This document shows positions 23,747-35,700 of a stretch of DNA of 64,000 nt, one piece after another (position 1 is the stretch's first letter; each line of letters opens with the position of its first letter). Origin of the DNA: Chinchilla lanigera (lineage: Eukaryota; Chordata; Mammalia; Rodentia; Chinchillidae); contig NW_004955423.1 of the NCBI RefSeq assembly GCF_000276665.1, positions 5,127,362-5,191,361 on the forward strand, read 5' to 3'. A model generated the notes under the pieces. That model ran no database searches. It saw nothing but the letters and a program-made list of their open reading frames with translations, and had not been told where the DNA came from. The translations under genes were made by a program, and so were the position numbers.

Positions 23747-26700
23747 ATGGCCTCCGAGACCCACATGCCAGCCCCAGTGTGCCTCATTGAGAACGTGAAA
23801 GGGCAGCTGAAGGTGAATCAGGAAGCTCTGAGGATCCTGTCTGCAATCACCCAGCCCGTCGTGGTGGTGGCTATTGTGGGCCTCTACCGCACAGGCAAAT
23901 CCTACCTGATGAACAAGCTGGCTGGGAAGAAAAAGGGTGAGTGCTGCCAGCAGGGCTCTGCTGGGTCCCCTGCCCACTGCACCGCCAGCATGTTGAATGG
24001 TGGGTGTGGAGGAGAAAAAGAATCCCGGGAGGAATATTGCCAGCTATTCTGCCACTTAATGAGCTTCTCATTTTCACTTCACTCTGCTCTATGGGATGAG
24101 AGTCAGCTCACCAGCTCTCCCTACTATGCCTTAGCTTCCCCTTGGGAAGCATAAATTGATCCTTTCCTAAAAAGAAGGAGAGCAGTAATATGAATAATTA
24201 ATTTACATGGTAGTAAATTCTAAGACTCTTATTAAGACAGTCATACAGTAAGAGCCAGTTTCCACTGACTTTTGAAGTTAAAATTATTTCATTTGTATCT
24301 CACTTTTTCTATTGCTTAAAATTTACATAATATACAATTTACCCTTTAAACAGTTTCAGTTGATCAGGTTCTGGCACTAAGTAAGTTCACATATTTGTGT
24401 AGTCACCACTTCCATCTCTTTCCAGAACAACCTCTTCCTCCCCAGGAGGAACTCTGTATCCATTAATCAACAACTCCCAATGTGCCATCCTCCACCACCA
24501 TTCTAGGTTCTGTCTATGAATTTGACTATTCCACAAACACCATGCAAGTGGGGTCAGACAAGATTTGTCCTTTCATGGCTTTTTTTTTACACTTAGTGCG
24601 ATGTCTTTAAGTTTTCACAATGTCACATTTGTAAAACTTTCCTTCCTTTTATGGCTCAAGAATTTATGAATATTGTATATCAATTTGTTCTTTCATTTGT
24701 GTAGAGATGGAAAGTGGCTTTCTTTCACTTTTTTGCTGTTAGGAATAAAGTTGACATGCACATGGTTGTAAAAATATTGGTTCAAGTCCATGTTTTAAGT
24801 GTTCCCGGGTTTATACCTGTGGGTAGTACTGCTGGATCACATAGTAATTTCATTTAATATCTTGAGTAATCACTACCCACTTTTCATATTGCTTGCACCA
24901 TTTTATATTCCCACCAACAATGCACAAATGTACTAATTTCTTCATACTCTTCAGTTATTTGTTTATTCTATTTGCTTTTGTTCATTTATTTGATTTGATA
25001 GTGACCATTTGGATGGGTGTGAAATAGTATCTTGTGATTTTAATTTACATTCCCCTGAATGACCAATCATGTTACACATCTTCTCCTGTGTGTTTCTTGG
25101 CCATTTGAATATCATATTTATAAAAATGCCTACTTAAACACTTGGTTCATTTTTTAATCTGGTTGTTTGTGTATCATTGTAGGAACTGGATCTATTCTTG
25201 ATATCAACCTTTATCAGATATGCATTTGTCAAATATTCTCTCCAGTTCCTTAGTTCCATGTGTTGCTTTTTTATTCTATGAAGGTGAACTTTGATGCAGA
25301 AAATTTGCTATTTTGAAGAAATCTAATAAGCTGTCTCGATTTTTATTTGTTGACTCTGCTTTTACTTTTTCCTTTCCAATGTCAGTACTTCTGTTTCCTT
25401 TTCTTGTCTGGCTAAGATTTTCAGATCAATGTTGAATACAAACAGGCTGGACAGCTTTATCTTGCTTCTGATCTTAGAGGAAAAGATTTCATTTTTTTGC
25501 CCCAACTGTGATGTTGCCTATAAATTTTCATGGATGGCCATTATTATTGTGCTGAGGTAGTTTGCTTCTATTTCAAGTTTCTTGAATATTTTTGCAGTAC
25601 TGGGGATAGAACCCTGCAAGGACTAAGCCATATTATCCCTACATAATCAGCCTTTTTTGTGTGTGTGGTACTAAAGACTGAACCTAGAATCTCAAGCATG
25701 CTTGGAAAGAACTCTGTCACTGAGCTACATATCCAGTCCTTGTTTAACTTTACTTTTGAGGCAGAGTCTCACTAGGTTGACCAAGATGACCTTAAAGTAG
25801 TAATTCTCCCGCCTCAGCCTCCTCTGCAGCTGGTCTTAAAGGTTGGTACCAGTATGCTGGCATTGTGAATGTTTTTCTTATCATGAAACTGCTCAACTTT
25901 TTTGTTGTATCAGATAAACTGATCTTTACTATTTGTCTCATTGAGAGTACGATCAATGATGGCTGTGGTTTCAGTTCTCTCTCCTAACATTTATTATGCT
26001 TTTATCTCAGTTTCACAAACACTTGCTATTAAATCTCCACCCGTTTCATCCCCTCTATGCTTTGCAGGCTTCTCACTGGGCTCCACCGTGCAATCTCACA
26101 CGAAAGGAATCTGGATGTGGTGTGTGCCTCATCCCAAGGACTCGAAGCGTTCTCTAGTTCTGCTTGACACCGAGGGCCTGGGAGATGTTGAGAAAGTAAG
26201 GATGAGGATTCAATTTTGGATGAGCTCCTTGTCTTTGAATATTCTCTACAATAAGCAGTTTTTACTTATTTAAGAGATTCTACTTAAATATAATATGTCT
26301 TTTTATTTTTTGCTTACATTGCAGAGACTGTTTAGCAAGCAGAAATCAGAAAAATATTCATAAGACAGAGTCAAAGCAGGAAAGCAACATGTTTAATATG
26401 ATGTTCTAAGTATCAACAACAATCTATAAACAAAGCAAGTTATCCTGTATGAAAAACTAAAACACAAATATGCTCAGTGTCAAGAGTCTTATCCTACTGC
26501 ATACTTTAAGGATTTAGGTGTTGAAGCCTCATGAGTTTGTGTTGAAATTAGAACCCTGGTTCTAACTTGGTGCACTGAAGCAAATAACTTGATTCTTTTA
26601 GCTTCAGCTTTCTGATGTGTCAAATACATGTAATAGCTTCACATATACCTCCTAGTATTGTTTTGAATATTTCATAAGATAACATATCTTTCTATATAAT

Positions 26701-29700
26701 GATTGCTACAAAAGGGCTACAAGTATTATACACACACTTATTTATTTAAGCAGTCCCAGGGATTGAAAAGTTGGGCACTCTAACACGGACTTATGTCCCT
26801 ATCCCCATATTTACTTATTTTTTATTTTAAGGAAAGGTCTCACTAAATTGCATAGAGTGGGATTGAACTTACAATTCTGTTTCAGCCTCCCTTGCAGGAG
26901 GGATTACAAGCATGCACCACTACATCAGGGTCTACATCTCTTATAAATAAATTTTGCCATTAAAAAAAGAAATTTTCAATTTTCTTTAAGATCTAAGAAC
27001 CTAGCTTCACTTGCTGTCTGCCTAGCTCTGTCTAGGAGCATGCCAGTGAAATAAGATGGGCTCGCGTGGCTACTGCAGCGCTAGTGTGTCAATTCTTGGT
27101 CTGGCACAGAACGCTACAGTTCTGTTGTGCAAAGATATATGACTGATTGGCATGTCCATTTAATATAAGAAAGTGGAAACTTTCCCCAACACTGCAACCA
27201 ATAGTGAATTTGGTAAATATCCTGCAGAAGTTATGGAAGAGAATCAAGCATTTAAAAGACCTAGAAACAATGATGATATCGTTGAGTTACAAATTCCGCT
27301 TCAGGGCAAGAATGCTGGGGCAACAATTGGAAAAGTAGACAACAATATTAAGGCATTCCATACAGACTATAATGTCAGTGTTTCAGTCCCAGACAGCAGA
27401 GGCCTTGAGCGCACATTATCAGTGCTAATATTGAGACAACTGTATAGATTCTGAAGAAAATCATCCTTACCCTGGAAGAGGGCCTGAAGTTACCTTCGCC
27501 CACTGCAACCAGCCAGCTCCTGCTTGATTCTGATGCTGTGGAATACTTACATTACCAACACTACAAAGGCAGTGACTTTGACTGCGAGTGGAGACTGTTA
27601 ATTCATTATTGTATGGCAGGGGGAGTTTTGGGGGTCAAAGGTGCTAAAGTCAAAGAACTTCAAGAGAACACCAGACAAAAATCAGGTTTTTCTAAGAATG
27701 CTGTCCTCATTCCACTAGCAGTTGTCCTTATTGGAAGAAAGCCTGATAGGGTTATAGAGTGCATAAAGATTGTCCTTGACCTTATAGCTGAGTCTCCCAT
27801 CAAAAAACATGTGCAACCTGATGATCCCAATTTTTACAAAAATGAGACTTACGATTATGGTGGTTTTACCATGAGGTTTAATGACTGCCATGGGCAGTCT
27901 GTAGGATTTCCCATTTGGGGAAGAGGTGATTTTGACAGAATGCCTCCTGGTCAGACTGGGCATCCCATGCCTCCCTCTAGAAAAGATTATGATGACATGA
28001 GCCCTCAACAGAGACCATCACCCTGTCCTCCTGGTCAAGGTGGCCAGGATGTTAGCAGGACTCAGAAGCTTTCTCTTTCACTACCACCACCACTAAGAGG
28101 TAGAGATTTAAGGGCCTATTATAGAAGAGGAAGACCCAGACACCACTATGATGGCATGGTTTGTTTCAGTGCTGATGAAACTTGGGACTCTGTAATAGAT
28201 GTATGTAGCCCATCAGAATGGCAGATGGCACATGGACCACAGGGTGGCTCTGGATATGATTATTCCTATGCAGAGGTCGTGGCTCATATGGTGATCTTGG
28301 TAGACCTCTTATTTTCACACAAGTAACTATTCTCAAAGATTTGACTGGATTTATTATTGGCAAAGGTGGTCAGTAGATTAAGCAAATCTATCATGAATCA
28401 GGAATGTCTATGAAAATTGATAAACCTCTAGAAGAATCCAAAGATCAGATCATTACCGGAACAGGAACACAAGACCAGACACAGAACGCCCCGTATTGGC
28501 TGCAGAACAGTGTGCAGCTGTCTGCAGATGCTGACGGATTCTAATGCAAGCTGTATTTTCTTTCTTATACTGTGAATCAGTAGTCTGGAAAGTTTTGCTA
28601 AGACTGGTGGAGAACCGGAAGGAGTTCTCTATCATCTTAAAAAATTTGTTTCCATGTAAAAAGCCAGCATTCCCCTAGTTCATGGGTGTTCTGCATTTGA
28701 GATGTAGTGAAATCTTTGCTGTTCACCAGATGTAATGTTTCTGCTCCTTACAAATGGGAGGGGGTGTGCAAAGGCTATTGTTGAGATTTTAAAACAGCAG
28801 CAGAGTGGATTGTACTGTTTGTTCATTGTTAGTGGTTTAAAAAATTTCTCCCCATTTAATTATTGTGAACATATTGCTTTGTATGGTCTTTGTAAACTTT
28901 TGTGGGGTGGGACAGGCAGAAAGTAACAATAGTCCACAGGGCATCCTTTCAGAGCAGTGTGCAGAATATAGTGCTCTTTTTTAAGAGGGACATTATGATT
29001 TTTAAAATAAATTTAATGAATTTAAAAAGTGACCTAAGAATCCTGACTGATTTTCAGTTATCAGCCAATAATCATAAGAGGGCCTAAAGAAAATTGGTGT
29101 AAATCAAATATTAATCAAAAAATATTCAAAGTTCCAGTCTTATAGACTACACTTATATTTGAATGTAGGTTTCCATGTAATTACTCTAAAAACTTTAAGG
29201 TGATAATTTTGCCATTGCTGATCTGCAAATTGACACAAGAATTAAACACACTTATGGCCCAAATGTATTCTGACTTCCAGGGTGACAATCAGAACGACTC
29301 CTGGATCTTCGCCCTGGCCATACTTCTGAGCAGCACCTTTGTGTATAACAGCATGGGAACCATCAACCAGCAGGCCATGGACCAACTGCAGTATCCTTGT
29401 GTAGTCCAGGACAGACCTGTGCGAGTGAACTGCCACATGGCTCTAGACCCTGGTACAGCCAACCCAAAAAGAGAAAACATAAGCAATAATTCAAGTCAGG
29501 AAACATTCATGTACTACTAAGAAATGGCAGTTAGGCTAAGAACAGCGATAGAAATTTGTGGATTTGTCAAACTAGTATGGGATATTGGGCCCTGTTACTT
29601 TGCCAGTTTTCCTTAGCTAGCACCTCAGCTATGTGACTGAACTGACAGACCGAATCAGAGCAAAGTCCGCACCCGACACAAGTGAAGTTCAAGACTCAGC

Positions 29701-32700
29701 TGACTTCGTGAGCTTCTTCCCAGACTTTGTGTGGGCACTGAGAGATTTCTCCCTACAATTAGAAATAGATGGAAATTCTGTCTGTCCAGACAGCTACCTG
29801 GAGAATTCCCTGAAGCTACAACAAGGTAATATGGAGAGATAATTGGTAAATGGGAACATCTAAATACTACAGATTATCAATCTATACTTTTCTAATTCCT
29901 TTTTTTACATTTAGAGCTTTCTACTACTTCTACCTACCTACACCTGGAAATTAATGTTTAATATCTGAATTAATAGATTCAATTTTAAAATACTTTCTCC
30001 CCAGTTCAGAGACAAGTTTCTGTCTTTCACCTTTGCTATGCTTAATTTAAACTTCTCTTGGTGCTTGTCATTTGTGATTCTGCATTTATCCAAAGAATAT
30101 GTAGTGTAATGAATGTATATTTGGGGCTGGGGATTTAGCTCAGTGGCAAAGCGCTTGCCTGGCAAGCGCAAGGTCCTGAGTTCGGTTCCCGGTACCGGAG
30201 AAAAACAAAAAAACAACAACAACAACAAAAAAGAATGTATATTTGAAGAAAATAGATTAAAGCAGTGTCGTAGCCCAAGTGTAATAATTGAAGTTTTGGA
30301 AAAGTATGGTCCACACACAAGTGCTAGCTAATGAGATCCTGCCTCCTGTCTTGAAATAGATATTATAGGAAAAATGTTGCGCCCATTCATGTACATATTG
30401 TCTATGGATGCTGGCATGCCACAGTCAGTGAGTTGAGTGCACAGAAAAGAGGCTCTCTGGTCTGAAAAGTTGAAAATATGTACTATTTACAAAAAATGTT
30501 TACAAATTCCTACAGTTGGCAAATCCCTTTTTTACTTCTTACAGGAACTAGTGAGAAAGTTAAAAATTATAATCTCCCCCGACTCTGCATCCGCAAGTTC
30601 TTCCCAAAGAAGAAATGCTTTATCTTCGATAGACCTGCTCAGCGAAAGAAGCTGGCCCAGCTCGAGACACTGCATGATGATGAGCTGGATTCTGAATTTG
30701 TGGGGCAAGTTGCAGAATTCTGTTCTTACATCTTCAGCTCTGCCAAGACTAAAACTCTTCCAGGAGGCATCCAAGTCAATGGGCCCCGTGAGTATCTTTC
30801 CCACTAGTTTAACACATTCATAAGACCGAGGAGCAAGAAAAAAAAATGAATCCAGTTTCAGTTTCAAGTTTGCAATTGTACCACTCTTCCATGTAATTTT
30901 AGATGGCCTCAACCTTTCTAATAAATTTTTTTAATCACATATCTTGATGGGAAAAATGAGAAAAAGCTTAAAGAAAAAAAAAGATTATTGCTTTAAAATT
31001 CCTTAAGTAAACTAGATTTGCAAACTAATATGGTAGCCATTAAAAATATGGTTATTAGGGCTGGGGATTTAGCTCAGTGGCAAAAGCGCCTGCCTGGCAA
31101 GCGCAAGGTCGTGAGTTCAGTTCCTGGTACTGGAGAAAAACAACAACAACAAAAAAAATATGGTTATTTAAATTTAAAGGTAAATTAAGTTAATAAAAAA
31201 TTAAAACATCTCATGGCTATATTTCAAGGGCACATATTCTCGTAAATTTCTTGAATAATGCTATTTATTTTATTTTATTTTATTTTATTTTATTTTTTGG
31301 TTTTTCTCTGGTACCAGGAACCGAACTCACGACCTTGCACTTGCCAGGCAGGCACTTTGCCTCTGAGCTAAATCCCCAGCCCATGCTATTCATTTTAATA
31401 AACCAAATGGTAACAGCTTTTGATTGGGATGATATTTCTTGTTCTATAAGTAGTGATTAAATGCTTACTGTTATTAGCGAGGATGATACAGATATAAAGG
31501 AAAGAAATAGAATTCTGGTCCTAATGGTACGTAGAGTTAAAATGGATGAAAAATTCGAATAAACAGTCCTGTGCAGTATATATCCAGGAATCTCAAACTT
31601 TACTGTACATACACATAACCTGGAGGTCCTCCTGAAGAGAAAGGTCAAATTCAATACGTCTGGGTAGAAGCTGAGGTGCTATATTTCTAGCACATTACCA
31701 AGTGCTCAGTTAATTACACCAATGACACATTGAGCCAAATAGGAGGTAACTGACATGCTCAGAATTACATACAATGGAGAATTTTTCCACTCTACCTATA
31801 ATATGCATCATCACCTGCTCTCTCTATGCAGGTCTAGAGAGCCTGGTGCTTACCTACGTCAGTGCCATTAGCAGTGGGGATCTGCCCTGCATGGAGAACG
31901 CAGTCCTGGCCTTGGCCCAGATAGAGAACTCAGCTGCAGTGCAGAAGGCCTTGGCCCACTATGACCAGCACATGGGCCAGAAGGTACAGCTGCCCACAGA
32001 CACCCTCCAGGAGCTGCTGGACCTGCACAGGGCCTGTGAGAGGGAGGCCATCAAGATCTTCATCAAGCATTCTTTCAAAGATGTTGACCAAGTATTTCAA
32101 AAGGAATTGGCGGTAGGTAAATTTATCTCAAGAGTTTATTGATTTGGAGAAGACAAAGTCCTATAAGGAAATAAAATAAGTATTTATTTTGAGAAAGGAA
32201 GTAATTCCTAGATTTTTAAATGGTGTCAGCTACCTGTGGATAATCATAATATTAAGAGGTAATCATAATATTAAGAAGTAACAATTTTATTATTCTGGAC
32301 TCAAAGTTTCAAAACATTTTTCTTTCATAATTGACTAATAATCTTCCTGTTATTATAACTAAATGCATAAAATTTATAATCAGAACTTCTAATCAAGTTA
32401 TGTGTATGCTGTTATATTAATATTGAAGAAAAAAGCAAAAAAAAAATATTCTAAGTTATCTAATGAAGGCTTATTTTGAGGTACATTTAGTCCATGGGCA
32501 ATCATTGGTCTAACGCCAGGCATGGTGTTGCATACCTGTAATTCAAGCACTCAGGAGGCTGAGGCAGGAGAATCTTCTTGAGTTCAAGACAAGCTGGGGC
32601 AACAAAGTGAGCTCAAGTCTAGCCTGAAGTGTATATCAAGACCCTGTCTCAAAAAGACAAAAAGAAAAAAATCACTGATCTAATCTGAAAAATTAGAGTT

Positions 32701-35700
32701 TATTTCTAAAGTATGGTATAATGCTAACAATCTCTGCTCAGAAATTGAACTTTAGTAAAGTTCAAGTTTACAAAGAAATTTAGTAAAAAGTTAGGATTGT
32801 AATCTTTTTGACAATGTTCGCAGAAACTCTGACCACAAGATATAATCTCTCTCTGGCTATTCTTTTTATTTCTTATTTTTGCACTAAAGGCCCAGCTAGA
32901 AAAAAAGCGAGATCACTTTTGTGAACAGAACGTGAAAGCATCTTCAGATCGCTGTTCAGCATTACTTCAGGATATTTTCAGTCCCCTAGAAGAAGAGGTG
33001 AAACAAGGAATGTATTCTAAACCAGGGGGCTACCATCTCCTTATTCAGAAGGTGCAAAACCTGAAGAAAAAGTACCAAGAAGAACCCAGGAAGGGGATAC
33101 AGGTAAACAACCTTTATCTGTGTTGTTGTGCTGGTTTCCATCATCAGAGTGACCAACCTTAACTACTCAGTGATGTGCCTTACTGTCTGCACTGCACTCA
33201 CACTTTCATTAGTAACACCCATGAGACGCCTTTTGTACTAGATCTGGCCTAGGTACTCTTCAGAGAGTGCATACCCAAGTAACAGCTGAGTTGTCATCTT
33301 TTTCACTGCCTGTTACACTCCTGACCCACATTTCCTTAGCTTTCTTCCTCCTTCCACTTCTTCCTCCAATCTGTGGTCTCCATGAAGGCTTCATTCTTTA
33401 GCAAACTCAGCCTGTACAGAGCACAGCACCATTAACTCTAAATGTAGCTCCTTCAGTCTAAAACAACACAAGCCTCTTTTCCCACAATCTTGCTATAAAG
33501 GACATTGCTTCCTGGAGCATGTGCAGGCGGTCTTACTGGAAAGCCTGGAGTATGTGCCCATTCTTGTTAAGAAAGAATCTTGGCACCAGGATCCCCCAGG
33601 ACTAGGAGGAATAGTTCCTTGAGCAAAAGTTGGTGGGCAAAAGACAGAAATGAATGCTTACAGTCACTGCTACTGTTAACCCTGTGTTCTTTGGTTTGGA
33701 AGGCTGCTGAGGTTCTGCAGAAATACATGCAGTCCAAGGAGGATATGACTAATGCCATTCTGCAGACAGACCAGACTCTGACAGAGAAAGAAAAGGAAAT
33801 CGAAGGTGAGGAGTAAGTCAAGAGGATGCATGACCTCAAAAGCTCTTAAAAGTTTAAATAATTTAAGGACATGTGGTATTCTTAGACTGGAACAAGAAAA
33901 GCAAAGATGTATCTTATTTTCCAATGCACTCAGCAACAAGAACAGGTAAACATGCAAAGAGAAAGGACGCAAGGCCTCATAGTAACCCACCAGCCTTTCT
34001 CTCATTCCTTTCAGTGGAACGTGTGAAAGCTGAATCTGCAGAAGAGGCTGCGAAAAGGTTGGAGGAAATGCAGAAGAAGACTCAGGAGATGCTGGAGCAG
34101 AAAGAGAAGAGTTATCAAGAGCATATCAAACAGCTGACTGCAAAGATGGAGGAGGAGAGGGCCCAGCTAATAAAAGAGCAAGAGCAGACTCTAGCTCTTA
34201 AACTCCAGGTATCTGCTGAACCATCTTGAACTTTCTGCTTTTCCTTTCCTGTCTATTCTCCGTGATAACTATCTCAAAACAAAATTTTTTAAAAATAGCC
34301 AGAGATACAATACAATGAGAAGGCCCAGTGTTCCACTCCTAGTAATGGGGAAACAACTAGTTAGGCAAGTTTCATTAACAAAATAGCTTAGAAATTTTAT
34401 TCTTACTTAGATTAAAGTTTACTTAGAGTTCATAGTTCAGGTTATGAGCCTGTAAGTGACAAGCTCATAAAATACAGAATTATGACATACAATAGTCACA
34501 ATTTACAAGGAAAATGTAAGAGGAAAGCAAATACTGCTTGTATGTTAGATGTGAATTAAGAAATGTAACCATTTTTAGTTTCACAAATTTTTCCCCAGAA
34601 TATAAAATGGAATCATATTGTCTATGAAATAAGTTTAATTCTAAAAGAAATTAGAATTTCTTAAATTAAATGTATGTAGGCAAATTCTTAGTCTTTTATT
34701 GTACAAGCCAATGTGAATTACCATTTGGACAAAATGCACATCCCTTTGCATGTTCTCTTTTTTTGCTTTTTTGGTTGGGTTGAGTTGGGTGTTTTGGGGT
34801 TTTTTGTTTTTGAACTTGTTTTTGTTTCCTAACATGTTGTGAAAAAGCAAGAAGGACCTCATGTGTCTTAGTTACTTGCTTATTCCTGGGACAAAATGTC
34901 CTACACCCACAAGTTAAATGAAGAAAGGTTTATTTCAGTTTCCCAGTTTGTAGAAGTTTCAGTCCATAGTCACTTGGCTCCAAGGCAAGGTGGTGGGTCT
35001 ACGGGGCATCACAGAGGAGAAACAGCCCATGGCAGTGCAGGTGGGAAGGAGCAAGCATCAGCCTACTTTTCCCTTTTTTGTCCATTCAGGCTACAAGCCT
35101 ATTGGTTGGTGCCCTTCACATCCAGGTTGGGCCTTCCCATTACCCACATCCAGAACTATCCTAATCAGTGGACTAATCCAATTATCACAACCTTATTTCA
35201 GAGTCATATACCCATGATCCAACCACCTCCTAAATACCACACCTATGAACACATGAGGCTTTTGGGGACATCTAGATATAAGCCATAACAGCAAGTTAAG
35301 AATTATCTGAAGAGTTCTATATTCTTTTCTAAAATTCAATCCTCCTGGACTGTAATCATGCATAATACCAAGTATCAGAGTTTAGTAATTAAACTGCATT
35401 TTTCTTTAATCTTTGGATAGTGATAACACCTTTAGAATTTCTTAGATATACACACTAGACCTCCAAAACTTTTGAATACAGACTGTGAGAGTTAGTGTCT
35501 ATTTACCAAGAAAGGAAATACATGTCATTCATCATGTTGACTTAGACTTTAAGAAGTTGGCACTGCTTGCTACTGAACTGCAAGCCAGTGGCAACTGCCA
35601 TAGAGGCTAAAAAAGTCTCTCAGGCATAATTTCAAAGACACTTACCTGTAGCCCAGTTTGAGATGTTACTGCAATATGGAACAGAGTAAAGGGCAAAACT

